From positions 1 to 56,216 of the forward strand of contig NZ_BMOE01000018.1 of NCBI RefSeq assembly GCF_014646915.1: DNA of 56,216 nt, in the 5' to 3' direction. The notes beneath the pieces were generated by a model that saw nothing but the letters and a program-made list of their open reading frames with translations, ran no database searches and had not been told where the DNA came from. Source of the DNA: Deinococcus aquiradiocola (GTDB lineage Bacteria > Deinococcota > Deinococci > Deinococcales > Deinococcaceae). This document shows, in pieces, positions 1 to 15,571 of this stretch (positions within the stretch are counted from its first letter, which is position 1; each line of letters starts with the position of its first letter). The translations under genes were made by a program, and so were the position numbers.

Positions 1-94
1 GCCAGATCCAGCGCTGCTTTGTCTGCTTGGTCACAAAGGTGCATAGTTCGTCGCACTCCAGCACCAGCGACGCTGGTGCTGGAGTGCTCACGTT
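1..94 (-). CDS. insB: IS1-family InsB transposase, N-terminal part (partial)
   Basis: Shifting back one base at the A-run that ends insA (93-97, minus-strand AAAAAC) opens a frame that reads to the window edge. It contains LVLECDELCTFVTKQTKQRW, the typical start of the IS1 InsB catalytic domain; the Asp in ECDEL is the expected first acidic residue of the DDE triad. No separate start codon or ribosome site is visible, so expression is expected through -1 frameshifting from insA. The rest of the protein lies outside the window. Confidence 0.8.
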
Positions 95-97
95 TTT
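53..97 (-). promoter_or_regulatory. Programmed -1 frameshift signal (slippery A-run plus stem-loop)
   Basis: On the minus strand the A-run AAAAAC (97-92) is followed after 4 nt by a perfect 16-bp stem (87-72 pairing with 68-53) closed by a 3-nt loop. A slippery A-run with a strong hairpin a few nucleotides downstream is the usual arrangement for -1 frameshifting in IS1-type elements. The frames either side of the signal are insA and insB. Confidence 0.75.
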
Positions 98-396
98 GAC
101 GACATCACCTCCAACGGATCGATGCGGTGTGGGACGCTGTTGACCAGGGTTTTCAGGTGTCTGCGGAACCAGGAGCGGCTGACGCCGACCACCCGGCAGA
201 TCCCCCGGTGGGAGATCCGTTCGGATAACATTCGGTCGACCAGAGCGACGGTTTCAGGTGAAATCGGGGGTCGGGTATGGTCGAGCGTGAACTGATACTT
301 GCAGATACGGCACAGGTAACGCTGCTTGCCGGTGTGGGCATGGCCGTTTTTGACGATGCGGACGGCGCCGCAATGCGGACACGTAAGCTCGTTCAT
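88..396 (-). CDS. insA: IS1-family InsA-like DNA-binding protein
   Basis: This 102-aa protein opens with a zinc-ribbon (CPHCG, then CRIC about 20 residues later) and continues into a helix-turn-helix (GICRVVGVSRSWFRRH), the standard architecture of IS1 InsA. InsA binds the IS ends and represses transposition; fused to InsB by frameshifting it forms the transposase. The start ATG sits directly behind a palindrome (GGTTCATTGAACC on the plus strand, 397-409) with no clear Shine-Dalgarno. It ends at a TGA right after a run of five A, where the InsB frame takes over. Confidence 0.85.
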   Translation of the reverse strand: MNELTCPHCGAVRIVKNGHAHTGKQRYLCRICKYQFTLDHTRPPISPETVALVDRMLSERISHRGICRVVGVSRSWFRRHLKTLVNSVPHRIDPLEVMSSKT

Positions 397-450
397 GGTT
401 CATTGAACCACTGTCGTGCCCAAGAGTCCACGACCACAGCCCTCATACGC

Positions 451-514
451 TTGACCTGCCGTGCATACCGGGGTATCCTGTTTCTATCACCGTCCTTCAG
501 GGGCGGTTTTTTCG
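451..514 (+). ncRNA. Promoter-terminator micro-transcript element, copy A
   Basis: A sigma-70 promoter (TTGACC 451-456, 17-bp spacer, TATCCT 474-479) is followed directly by an intrinsic terminator: stem 489-495/501-507 and six T at 507-512. The expected start site is A486, so the RNA would be about 27 nt, almost entirely the hairpin. The spacer contains TGCATACCGGG, invariant in all four copies. It lies 13 bp from the IS end and points toward the 3' end of ribH. Function unknown. Confidence 0.7.
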
Positions 515-537
515 TTCCTGCCGTCCGCCCACGCGGG

Positions 538-1002
538 TCAGCCGATCTGACGCAGCAGATTCACCGTCTCGATCATCGCCAGGACCGCCTCCGCGCCCTT
601 GTTCCCGGCCTTGATCCCGGCGCGGTTCAGGGCCTGCTCGACCGTGTCGGTCGTCAGCACCCCGAACGCCACCGGGACGCCCGTATGCAGGCTGGTGTTC
701 AGGATGCCAGTCGCCGCGCCGCCCGCCACGAAATCGTAGTGGTCCGTGTCGCCCTTGATGACGGCCCCCAGGCAGACCACGGCGTCGTACCTGCCGGACT
801 CCGCGAGTTTCCGAGCGATCAGCGGCACCTCGTAACTGCCGGGCGCGAGGTAGTGATTGAGGTTCTCCGTCCGTCCGCCGTGCTGCACGAACGCCAGCTC
901 CGCGCCCTCCACCAGCCGGTCCACGATCAGGTGATTCCAGCGGGTGCTGACGACGGCGAACTTCAGGTCGGTGGCGAGCAGGTTGGCTTCAATTCGGTTC
1001 AT
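538..1002 (-). CDS. ribH: 6,7-dimethyl-8-ribityllumazine synthase
   Basis: The 154-aa product matches lumazine synthase across its length: FAVVSTRWN near the N-terminus, the PGSYEVPL substrate loop, and CLGAVIKGDTDHYDFV. It condenses 5-amino-6-ribitylamino-uracil with 3,4-dihydroxy-2-butanone 4-phosphate in cytosolic riboflavin synthesis. It is the last gene of the ribD-ribE-ribBA-ribH operon, about 62 nt after ribBA, and should follow the FMN riboswitch upstream of ribD. RNA beyond its stop would run antisense into micro-transcript element A. Confidence 0.95.
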   Translation of the reverse strand: MNRIEANLLATDLKFAVVSTRWNHLIVDRLVEGAELAFVQHGGRTENLNHYLAPGSYEVPLIARKLAESGRYDAVVCLGAVIKGDTDHYDFVAGGAATGILNTSLHTGVPVAFGVLTTDTVEQALNRAGIKAGNKGAEAVLAMIETVNLLRQIG

Positions 1003-1064
1003 GGTGGGTCTCCTTGAGGATGAAAGGGATGGTGGGGAGGGCGGCTCCGAGGCCCCCAGGCCGC

Positions 1065-2266
<1,202 letters not shown>

Positions 2267-2270
<4 letters not shown>

Positions 2271-2923
2271 GCCGTCACCTCCTGACCGGGCTGTTCGGGT
2301 GTCCAGTCGCGCATCAGGATCAGGCGCTCGACGTACTTGGCCATCTGGTCCGCCTCCAGATTCACCTGCGTGCCCGCCGCCCAGGTGTGCAGCGTGGTGA
2401 CCTCCAGGGTGTGCGGCACGAGCCACAGCGTGAACTCGTCCGGGCGCAGGTCGGCGCGGCTGCCTGCGGGGCCGCCCGCGTCCACGACGGTCAGGCTCAC
2501 GCCGTCCACGGTGACGCTGCCCTTCGGCACGAGGTAGCGGGCGAGGTGCGGCGCGGCACGCACCGTCATGGTGTACGCGCCGGGCTGGGCGTCCACGCGC
2601 AGGACCGTGCCCACGCCGTCCACGTGCCCGCTCACGACGTGCCCGCCGAAACGGGCCTGGGCGGTCATGGCGCGCTCCAGATTCACCTTCGTGCCCTCCC
2701 GCCAGTGCGGGGCAGTTTTGGCGAGCGTCTCGCGGCTGAGGTCCACGGTGAAGCCCGCCGCGTCCCAGGTGGTCACGGTCAGGCAGGTGCCGTTCACGGC
2801 GATGCTCTCGCCCAGTTCCACGTCCGCCCACATGCGCGCGGGCTGGATGGTGACGGTCAGGTTCCCCTCGTTCTCTGTGGTGCGGGCAATGACGCCCACC
2901 TGTTCGATGATTCCAGTAAACAT
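2267..2923 (-). CDS. ribE: Riboflavin synthase, alpha subunit
   Basis: The 218-aa protein starts with the hallmark [10 protein letters not shown] and has the two repeated lumazine-binding barrels of the family (first around residues 1-95, second around 96-195, each with a GHVDG- or WA-G-type loop). It dismutates two lumazines to riboflavin plus the pyrimidine precursor. It is second in the rib operon, about 60 nt after ribD, and overlaps ribBA by 4 nt. Confidence 0.95.
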
Positions 2924-2982
2924 GTGTTGACCTCGGGTGGAGGCAGGGGCGCACTCGCCCCCCCTCCACGGTGTATGAAGGT

Positions 2983-4086
2983 TCAGACGCGCGGGATGTC
3001 GTGCAGCAGGCCGGTGATCAGGACGTCCGGGCCGAGCGGTTCGACGGTGACTTCGTGCAATTCCTGCGCCTCGTGCATGGGCCGCGCCGGGGCGGTCAGG
3101 GGGCTGAGGCCCGCGCCGAGAAGTTTCGTGGACACGAACACCCTGACCTCGTCCACCAGTCCCTGCGCGAGGAAGGCACTCAGGAGGGTCGGGCCGCCCT
3201 CCAGCAGCATGCTGCTGACGCCCAGGCCCGCCAGGCCGCTCAGGGCGTCGGCGGGCGTGCCGGCGCGCAGCACGGTGATCCCGGCCGCCTCGTGCGCGGA
3301 GGCGTCGCTGTCGGGAGTGGTCACGAGGACGGCCCCGTCACGCCACGCGCGGGCCTGCGGGCGGCTGGCGGCGCGGCGGTCGAACACCACCGGGCGCGGG
3401 TCACGACCCCCCGGCACGCCGCGCGTGGTCAGGGCCGGGTCGTCCAGGCCCAGCGTGCCGCTGCCGACCGCGATGGCATCCAGTTCGTCACGCCAGCGCA
3501 TGGTGTGCTCGCGGGCCTGCGGGCCGCTGACCGCACCGTTCCCCTCGCGCAGCGCCGCCACCTTGCCGTCGAGGGTCATGGCGTACTTCGCCACCACCCA
3601 CGGGCGGCCCCGCACGATCAGGCTGCGGAAGCCCGCCTGCTGCCGCTCGGCCTGGGCTTCCAGCACGCCGACCGTGACCTCAATCCCTGCCTCGCGGAGC
3701 CTCTGCACGCCGCGCCCCGCCACCAGCGGGTTCGGGTCGAGCGCCGCCACGACCACCCGCCGCACGCCCGCTGCGATCAGCGCGTCCGCGCAGGGCGGCG
3801 TCCGACCGTGATGACTGCACGGTTCCAGCGTCACGTAAGCGGTGGCCCCGCGCGCCCGCTCGCCCGCGCCTTGCAGGGCGAACACCTCCGCGTGCGGCTC
3901 ACCGGCCCTCGGGTGGAAGCCTCGGCCCACCAATTCATCACCTTGCACGATCACGCAGCCCACGGGGGGATTCGGCGCCGTGCGGCCCAGTCCTCCGGCA
4001 GCCTGCTCCAGCGCGAGCGTCATGAACCGCTCGTCCACCGGCAGTGCCGCCGCCACCCCTGCGGGTGGAGCATTCACTTCATACAT
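2983..4086 (-). CDS. ribD: Bifunctional diaminohydroxyphosphoribosylaminopyrimidine deaminase / uracil reductase
   Basis: 367 aa: an N-terminal CMP/dCMP-like zinc deaminase ([10 protein letters not shown], then [11 protein letters not shown]) and a C-terminal DHFR-like reductase ([18 protein letters not shown]). It carries out the second and third steps of riboflavin synthesis. The start at 4086 (MYEVNAPP) was chosen because the frame upstream is occupied by the FMN riboswitch. It is the first gene of the rib operon. Confidence 0.93.
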   Translation of the reverse strand: MYEVNAPPAGVAAALPVDERFMTLALEQAAGGLGRTAPNPPVGCVIVQGDELVGRGFHPRAGEPHAEVFALQGAGERARGATAYVTLEPCSHHGRTPPCADALIAAGVRRVVVAALDPNPLVAGRGVQRLREAGIEVTVGVLEAQAERQQAGFRSLIVRGRPWVVAKYAMTLDGKVAALREGNGAVSGPQAREHTMRWRDELDAIAVGSGTLGLDDPALTTRGVPGGRDPRPVVFDRRAASRPQARAWRDGAVLVTTPDSDASAHEAAGITVLRAGTPADALSGLAGLGVSSMLLEGGPTLLSAFLAQGLVDEVRVFVSTKLLGAGLSPLTAPARPMHEAQELHEVTVEPLGPDVLITGLLHDIPRV

Positions 4087-4123
4087 GGTCTGTCGCCGCC
4101 CGCCGGGGGGGCAGGCAGCGTTC

Positions 4124-4340
<217 letters not shown>

Positions 4341-4424
4341 CCGGAGGAGCGGGCCACCCTGAAGGTATCAGCCCAGCAGGCCGCAGGTGTGGGAGAAATC
4401 AGACACCCGCCGGGGGACAGCCGG

Positions 4425-5165
<741 letters not shown>

Positions 5166-5171
5166 ACCGTC

Positions 5172-5177
5172 AGGCTA
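5172..5177 (-). promoter_or_regulatory. -10 box of leaderless cobB promoter
   Basis: TAGCCT lies 6 nt before the cobB ATG, so transcription would start at or beside the start codon. No convincing -35 is visible 17 bp upstream. Confidence 0.5.
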
Positions 5178-5223
5178 GCGTGCGTCCCGCCCTGCCCGGA
5201 CCACAGGTGATCGGGACGAGAAA

Positions 5224-5286
5224 CGAAAAAACCGCCTTCTTCGGCGGTGATAAAAACAGGATACCCCGGTATGCACGGCCTGTCAA
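5224..5286 (-). ncRNA. Promoter-terminator micro-transcript element, copy B
   Basis: On the minus strand: TTGACA (5286-5281, perfect -35), 17-bp spacer with TGCATACCGGG, TATCCT (5263-5258), then ATCA at the expected start and a perfect 6-bp GC stem (5248-5243 with 5236-5231) followed by a T-run. The predicted RNA is about 27 nt. This copy lies between kptA and cobB in their direction, so it may also terminate kptA mRNA. Confidence 0.75.
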
Positions 5287-5352
5287 TGCCCGCCAGACGG
5301 TCATGTTCACGCCGTGCTGGAGGGCATGCCCACACCGGGAAGGCGGGGGACG

Positions 5353-5871
5353 TTATGCATCCCCGTGAATGAAAGCGGGCGGCACGGTGTCCGTCAGCCA
5401 CACGCCGTTCTCGCTGACCAGGAAGGCGTGCCCGGCGGCGTGCATCTCCCCTGCCCGGACGGTCAGGACGACGGGCGGGCCGCGCCGCGCACCCACGCGG
5501 CAGGCGGTGTCCGGGTCGGGCGAGAGGTGAACGTGGTGGCGGTTCATGGCGCGCAACCCCTCGGCGCGGATGGCGGCCAGGGCGCCCGCATGCGTGCCGT
5601 GGTACAGGAGTGCGGGGGGCGTGGCCGGGGTCAGTTGCAGATCGACGGGCACGCTGTGCCCCTGGTTGGCGCGGATGTGGTCGCCGCGCAGGCTGAAGCG
5701 CCCCTTGTCGCTGCCTGCCACGACCGCCTCGACCTGCGCGCGCGTGACGCTCAGGTGGATCAGCACGGGTGCGAGCGGCACCCACCCGCCGGGCGCGAGC
5801 GTCAGGCCCGCCTCGTGCGGGGCGTGGCGCAGCAGGTACGAGAGGCGTCTGGAGAGGGTGTGGTCGTTCAT
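5353..5871 (-). CDS. kptA: RNA 2'-phosphotransferase, Tpt1/KptA family
   Basis: 172 aa: the N-terminal LSRRLSYLLRHAP winged-helix start, the signature RANQGHS (~residue 68), LYHGTH, and HVHLS in the ADP-ribosyltransferase-like domain. Tpt1 enzymes move an internal RNA 2'-phosphate onto NAD+; some members also ADP-ribosylate RNA or DNA ends. Bacterial substrates are uncertain. The ATG is preceded by GGAGGC, which can act as ribosome site, and by CACACT 6 nt upstream as a possible -10. Confidence 0.9.
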   Translation of the reverse strand: MNDHTLSRRLSYLLRHAPHEAGLTLAPGGWVPLAPVLIHLSVTRAQVEAVVAGSDKGRFSLRGDHIRANQGHSVPVDLQLTPATPPALLYHGTHAGALAAIRAEGLRAMNRHHVHLSPDPDTACRVGARRGPPVVLTVRAGEMHAAGHAFLVSENGVWLTDTVPPAFIHGDA

Positions 5872-5975
5872 GCCTCCAGTGTGGGCGGCGTGCGGTGGGA
5901 GCGCATGGGCCGGACGGCGTACCGGGGCCGGGCCGTGTGGCGGAGGTGCGCGGTCCGTTTCCGGGGTCTGCGTTC

Positions 5976-6196
5976 TATGGTGTTGATCCGATGACAGAAA
6001 TGCCGGTGCCGTTTCCAGAATCCTTTCCTGGGCAGATCAGTGCTCATGACGGGCACGGCTCCGCAGGAGGGGACGCCTGCCCGCTTCCTGGTCAGAACAG
6101 CGCCCATGAGGACGCTTGCCCGCTTCCGTCTCCTCCAGACCGGACCTGTTGGTGCTCGCAGCCGGGCGGCGACTTCGCGTTCCGCTCAGGTTGGGA
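5976..6196. repeat. Dispersed Deinococcus-type intergenic repeat, copy R1 (modular)
   Basis: This 221-bp stretch fills most of the gap between kptA and bshB. It begins with a GGTGTTGATCCGAT end-like sequence, holds two GCAGA(A/T)CAG...CGCCCATGAGG-type modules and finishes with the GCCGGGCGGCG..TTCGCGTTCCGCT block that is also found at 26242 and 31338. No reading frame in it is conserved or credible. It abuts the stop codon of the bshB-like gene. Confidence 0.7.
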
Positions 6197-6904
6197 TTAC
6201 AGGCTTTCGGGTTCGAGGAGCATCGGTTCGTCGCTCTCGAAGCCTTCGCAGTAGCGGCGGCGGCCGAGCGTGCCCCAGTACATCAGGCGGGCGCGGCGGC
6301 GTTCGACGACGTCCGGCGCGACCGTCTCGGAGATGGCCGCGCCCGTGAACTGGCTGGCGTGAGCGGCGATGGCGCGCTCCCAGTCCGGCAGGTGCGCTTC
6401 GACGTCCACGAGGACGTTGGCGTTGATGTCGGCGTTCCCCTGGTACATCAGGACGCGGCTGACCTTGTGGGGCGTGCCGGTCACGTCGGCCTTGGCGAGC
6501 GACGCGAGGTGCACGGCGCGCTTGCTGAGGTGGTACGCGCCGAAGTGGTCGGGGTGCCGGTCGCGGTGGTGCGGGACGACCAGCACGCGCGGACGCACCC
6601 AGCGCAGCGCCGTGGCGAGCGCGCGCGCCTGCTGCGGCGTGTCCATCAGGCCGCCGTCCGGGAGGCCCAGCTGGCCGCGCCACGTCAGCTGCAGGATGGC
6701 GGCGGCGGCGCGGCATTCCGCTTCGCGGGTGGCCGGGTCGCCCTGTGTGCCGCCCTCGCCCTGCGTGAGTTCCAGGATGCCGGTGGCGCGTCCGGCGTGC
6801 GCGAGGCGCAGCAGGGTGCCGCCCACGCCGATCTCGGCGTCGTCGGGGTGAGGGGCGAGGACCAGCCAGTCGAGAGGTTCGGGTCTGCCGTAGGTGGTGT
6901 ACAT
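6197..6904 (-). CDS. bshB1: Bacillithiol biosynthesis deacetylase BshB1-like (PIG-L/LmbE)
   Basis: 235 aa with the zinc-binding AHPDD motif of the LmbE family (LAPHPDDAEIG, residues ~16-26), the GEGG loop and the second metal site PHHRDRHPDH. It resembles BshB1, which deacetylates GlcNAc-malate in bacillithiol synthesis, the low-molecular-weight thiol of Deinococcus and Firmicutes. The gene stands alone here. TACCCT lies 10 nt before the ATG. The assignment to BshB1 rather than another N-acetylglucosaminyl deacetylase is by overall resemblance. Confidence 0.82.
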   Translation of the reverse strand: MYTTYGRPEPLDWLVLAPHPDDAEIGVGGTLLRLAHAGRATGILELTQGEGGTQGDPATREAECRAAAAILQLTWRGQLGLPDGGLMDTPQQARALATALRWVRPRVLVVPHHRDRHPDHFGAYHLSKRAVHLASLAKADVTGTPHKVSRVLMYQGNADINANVLVDVEAHLPDWERAIAAHASQFTGAAISETVAPDVVERRRARLMYWGTLGRRRYCEGFESDEPMLLEPESL

Positions 6905-7036
6905 CGTGGCCCACAGGGTACACCCGCGCCGGGTACGGGAACGCCGCCCGCACCGTGATCGGTGGGGCGGCGTGCGGGGCAGGCGGCGGCTTGGCTTCCG
7001 CCCGGCTGGCCTTCGGGCGGTCAGTTCAACCGGGGA

Positions 7037-8305
7037 TCAGAGGTCGAGGAGGATGCGGGCGGGGTCCTCGAGGTAGTTCTTGATGGTCACGAGGAACTGC
7101 ACGGCTTCCTTGCCGTCGATGATGCGGTGGTCGTAGCTGAGCGCGAGGTACATCATGGGCGCGATGACGACCTGCCCGTTCTGGGCGATGGGGCGCTCGA
7201 TGATGTTGTGCATGCCCAGGATGGCGCTCTGCGGGGCGTTGATGATGGGAGTGCTCATCATGCTGCCGAAGGTGCCGCCGTTGGTGATGCTGAAGGTGCC
7301 GCCGCTCATGTCTTCCATGGTGAGCTTGCCGGCCTTGGCCTTCTGCGCGAAGCCGCTGATGGCCTTCTCGATGTCGGCGAGGCTGAGCTGGTCGGTGTCG
7401 CGCAGGATCGGGACGACGAGGCCGCGTTCGCTGGCGACGGCGATGCCCATGTCGTAGAACCCGTGGTACACGATGTCCTTGCCGTCGATGCTGGCGTTCA
7501 CGGCGGGGAAGGCCTTGAGGGCCTCGGTGGCGGCGCGCACGAAGAGGCTCATGAAGCCGAGCTTGACGCCGTGTTTCGCCACGAAGAGGTCCTGGTACTT
7601 CTTGCGCAGGTCCATGGCAGGCTTCATGTTGACTTCGTTGAAGGTGGTGAGGATGGCGGCGGTGTTCTGCACGTCCTTGAGGCGTTCCGCGATGCGCTGG
7701 CGGATGCGGGTCATGGGGACGCGCTGCTCGGCGCGCGGGCCGCTCTGCACGGGGGCGGCGGGCGCGGCGGCAGGAGTGGAGGCCGGGGCCTGGGGGGCGG
7801 CGGGGGCGCTGGCGGCGGTCACGGCGTCCTGCTTGGTGATGTTGCCTTTGGGGCCGGTCGCGGGAATCTGCGACGCGTCGAGGTTGTTCTCGGCGACGAC
7901 CTTGCGCACGGCGGGCGACAGGGCAGGGGCGTTGCCGCTGCTCTGCTGCGCCTGGGCGCTCTGGCTGCTGCTGTCGGGTTGCGCGGCGGTGCCGCCCGCC
8001 GTGCTCTCGCCCGCGACGGGGCCAGCGGCGGCGTCCTGCGCGGCGGCAGGAGCGGCGGGGGCAGCGGCGCCGGCCTCGCCGAGCACGCCGATCACCTGTT
8101 CGCTCAGGACGGTGTCGCCTTCCTGGGCGCTGACGCTGCTCAGGACGCCGTCCTGCAGGGCGGTCACTTCGAGGACGACCTTGTCGGTCTCGATCTCGGC
8201 GAGGACCTCGCCGCGCTTGACGCTGTCGCCGGGCTTCTTGTTCCAGGACAGCAGGGTGCCTTCACTCACGGATTCGGAAAAGACGGGGACGTTGATGTTC
8301 GGCAT
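7037..8305 (-). CDS. sucB: 2-oxoglutarate dehydrogenase E2, dihydrolipoyllysine succinyltransferase
   Basis: 422 aa: lipoyl domain (residues ~1-75, lipoylated Lys in [11 protein letters not shown]), a long Ala/Pro/Gln linker, an E3-binding domain ([19 protein letters not shown]), a second linker and the acyltransferase core ending in [13 protein letters not shown] with the catalytic His and Asp. It transfers the succinyl group to CoA in the TCA cycle. It follows sucA by about 117 nt; GGAGCT provides its ribosome site. No lpd (E3) gene is in the window. Confidence 0.95.
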   Translation of the reverse strand: MPNINVPVFSESVSEGTLLSWNKKPGDSVKRGEVLAEIETDKVVLEVTALQDGVLSSVSAQEGDTVLSEQVIGVLGEAGAAAPAAPAAAQDAAAGPVAGESTAGGTAAQPDSSSQSAQAQQSSGNAPALSPAVRKVVAENNLDASQIPATGPKGNITKQDAVTAASAPAAPQAPASTPAAAPAAPVQSGPRAEQRVPMTRIRQRIAERLKDVQNTAAILTTFNEVNMKPAMDLRKKYQDLFVAKHGVKLGFMSLFVRAATEALKAFPAVNASIDGKDIVYHGFYDMGIAVASERGLVVPILRDTDQLSLADIEKAISGFAQKAKAGKLTMEDMSGGTFSITNGGTFGSMMSTPIINAPQSAILGMHNIIERPIAQNGQVVIAPMMYLALSYDHRIIDGKEAVQFLVTIKNYLEDPARILLDL

Positions 8306-8422
8306 GCTTGGAGCTCCTTGGGGGGTGGGGTCAGGGCCGCGCCGTCGTGGCGGGGCGGGCGTGACCGGGCAGGCGTGAAGCCCGTGGCGGGCGGCTGCAT
8401 GGCCGCACCACGGGCCTCACGG

Positions 8423-11275
<2,853 letters not shown>

Positions 11276-11548
11276 AGCTGCTCCAGCATACCCCTCCGGG
11301 CCAGCACGACAGCGCCGCGCCCCCCGATTCGTGAGCGCTGCCCCTCAGGGGGTGACACCTGCCAGGACGGCAGTGCGGGACGCCCACACCGGCCTTCACG
11401 GAACGTAAGAGTTGTGACAGCCCGCGTGCGCTTCACTGACGGGAGACCAGTCGGAGGGGGAAGCCACGCACACCGCAGCGCACCACAATGCAGGACGCCC
11501 GACGCGCCCGCCGTCACGCGGGCCGTGCAGGCACGGCAGTGGCGCGCC

Positions 11549-12241
11549 GTGATCGACGTGCTGCTGGTGGAGCCGGACGCGAGTCAGCGCACGACACTGG
11601 AACGCCTGCTGGAACGGCACGGGTACACGCCACGCAGCGCCGTGCGGGCGACGGACGCGGTCCGCAGCGTCCAGCGGCACCGTCCGGACGTGGTGCTCTG
11701 CGAGGTGCAGCTGCCGGACATGGACGGCCTGGCCCTGTGCCGGCAGCTGCGGATGTCCGCCCTGCCGGTCCTGCTGATGAGTGGCCAGTGGAGCGAACGG
11801 CTGCAGCGAGACAGCCGTGACGCGGGCGCACTGGACCTGCTCGGCAAACCGTTCTCCGAGACGCTGCTGCTCGCACGGCTCGCGCACCACCTGCGCCTGC
11901 CCGTCCCGCCGCCCGGACGGCAGCACACAGCACCCACCCTGCCCGCCGCGCTCATGAACCGGCCCGGCGTGCTGGGCGTCCTGCTGCTGGACGCGTCCGG
12001 CCACACCAGCGAACAGAGCGGCCAGGGCATCCCGGACGACCTGTACCGCCCCTTCCTGACGGCCGCCCGCCCGGACGGCGAGGAACTGCTGTGCCTGCAG
12101 CTGGAGTACGCGCGGCACTGCCTGCTCATCTACCGGCTGCATGCCACGCAGGACGCGACGCTGGTGTGCCTGCTGCAGAACAGCAGTTACGCGAGCCTCG
12201 TCAAGTACCACCTGCGCGCCTCACCCTCCACCCGGACGTGA
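11549..12241 (+). CDS. Response-regulator-like protein, Glu-substituted receiver plus Roadblock/LC7-like C-terminus
   Basis: 230 aa from a GTG start; the frame is open further upstream but the receiver begins right here. Residues 1-120 form a CheY-type receiver: acidic pair in LLVEPDAS, conserved Ser in PVLLMSG, Lys in LLGKPFSE. The position of the phospho-acceptor Asp reads VVLCEVQLPDMDG, a Glu, which usually mimics constant phosphorylation or removes phospho-control. Residues ~140-225 (GVLGVLLLDASGHT ... LVCLLQNSSYASLVKYHL) look like a Roadblock/LC7 (MglB-type) fold; this is inferred from pattern only. No partner kinase is adjacent. Confidence 0.75.
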   Translation: MIDVLLVEPDASQRTTLERLLERHGYTPRSAVRATDAVRSVQRHRPDVVLCEVQLPDMDGLALCRQLRMSALPVLLMSGQWSERLQRDSRDAGALDLLGKPFSETLLLARLAHHLRLPVPPPGRQHTAPTLPAALMNRPGVLGVLLLDASGHTSEQSGQGIPDDLYRPFLTAARPDGEELLCLQLEYARHCLLIYRLHATQDATLVCLLQNSSYASLVKYHLRASPSTRT

Positions 12242-12250
12242 GCCAGCAAC

Positions 12251-12288
12251 ACGCGCGGCCCGCCTGGATATCCAGGCGGGCCGCGCGT
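12251..12288. terminator. Perfect 38-bp palindrome between convergent genes
   Basis: The 38 bp read identically on both strands (19-bp arms, centre GGATATCC) and sit between the response-regulator stop and the sdhB stop. There is no U-tract, but such a GC stem can stop transcription from both sides or extrude as a cruciform. Confidence 0.7.
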
Positions 12289-12308
12289 GCCGGGGTGGGA
12301 AGCGGGCG

Positions 12309-13013
<705 letters not shown>

Positions 13014-13073
13014 GGGGTTCCTTTGGGAATGCCCGTCCCGGCCGCCCGCGTGGCGGGGGCCGGTGGCGGAAGC

Positions 13074-14819
<1,746 letters not shown>

Positions 14820-14832
14820 ATCGAACCTCAGG

Positions 14833-15213
14833 CTAGCGGATGCTGAACAGTCCAACCGTACCCAGCACCAGAATGATGCCGACCACGGAGAAGAACACGC
14901 CCTTCACCCAGAAGCGGTTGGGGCGGCTGCGGACGTAGTCCTCGATGCTGTAGCGGGCGCCGTTCACGCCGTGCAGCATGGCGAGTACCAGGATCAGCCA
15001 GTCGTAGAACTTCCAGGCGGGGTTGCTGAGCTTGCTGACGACCGCGTCGAAGGTCGCGTCGCTCTCGCTGACCTGCACGAAGGTCATGTAGATGTGCCCC
15101 AGGATCAGGAACACCAGCAGCAGGCCGCTGATGCGCATGAAGATCCACCACGTCAGTTCGTTGTTGCCGCTCGCCTGGGCGCGCGCGTCCGTGAGTGTCT
15201 TGGCCTTGATCAT
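14833..15213 (-). CDS. sdhD: Succinate dehydrogenase membrane anchor subunit D
   Basis: 126 aa with three hydrophobic segments (~25-47, 65-85, 100-123) and the heme/quinone-region His residues in LGHIYMTF and LAMLHGVNGARYSIEDY, a typical SdhD pattern. With SdhC it anchors the SdhAB catalytic part and binds quinone. It starts 1 nt after sdhC ends. Confidence 0.88.
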   Translation of the reverse strand: MIKAKTLTDARAQASGNNELTWWIFMRISGLLLVFLILGHIYMTFVQVSESDATFDAVVSKLSNPAWKFYDWLILVLAMLHGVNGARYSIEDYVRSRPNRFWVKGVFFSVVGIILVLGTVGLFSIR

Positions 15214-15214
15214 G

Positions 15215-15571
15215 TCAGACTCCCGCCAGAATGCGCGGCACGACCATGTACGCCACGTACAGCATGACGACGAGGGTCAGGGCCATCACGCCGTACCACA
15301 TCTGACGCTGGTACGCGATGCCCTTGCCGGTGAAATCCATGACGATGATCCGCAGGCCGTTGAGCGAGTGGTACACCACGCCCGCCGTCACGAAGATCAG
15401 GCCCACGCGGAACAGCCAGAAGTCGTACAGGCGGTGCACGGCCATGTAGGGGTCCTCGCCGAACACGAACAGCGAGATGCTGACCACGTGCAACAGCAGG
15501 TAAAACAGAATCGCCAGTCCGGACAGGCGGTGAAGCAAGAATGCCCACTGCCCCTCTCTGCCTCGGTACAT
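15215..15571 (-). CDS. sdhC: Succinate dehydrogenase cytochrome b556 subunit
   Basis: 118 aa. It begins MYRGREGQWAFLLHRLSG, matching the SdhC signature with the quinone-side Ser/Arg and an axial heme His in HRLSG and in VYHSLNGLRII; three transmembrane segments follow. The start at 15571 was chosen because AAGGAGG sits at proper distance in front and residues upstream of it are not SdhC-like. First gene of sdhCDAB. Confidence 0.9.
   Translation of the reverse strand: MYRGREGQWAFLLHRLSGLAILFYLLLHVVSISLFVFGEDPYMAVHRLYDFWLFRVGLIFVTAGVVYHSLNGLRIIVMDFTGKGIAYQRQMWYGVMALTLVVMLYVAYMVVPRILAGV

Larger units (their letters stand above)
1..437 (-). mobile_element. IS1-family insertion sequence, left copy (truncated by window edge)
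   Basis: The element carries insA and the start of insB and runs off the left edge. Its outer end is placed at 437 because the sequence from 437 inward matches the right-hand copy (56123 inward) at 93 of 94 positions, while the flanks differ at once outside that point. The single mismatch is a synonymous C/T in a His codon of insA, so these are two physical copies and not one sequence wrapped around a circle. The outer 30 bp contain a short inverted repeat (GTCGTG...CACGAC). Target duplications cannot be examined because the far end is outside the window. Confidence 0.85.
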
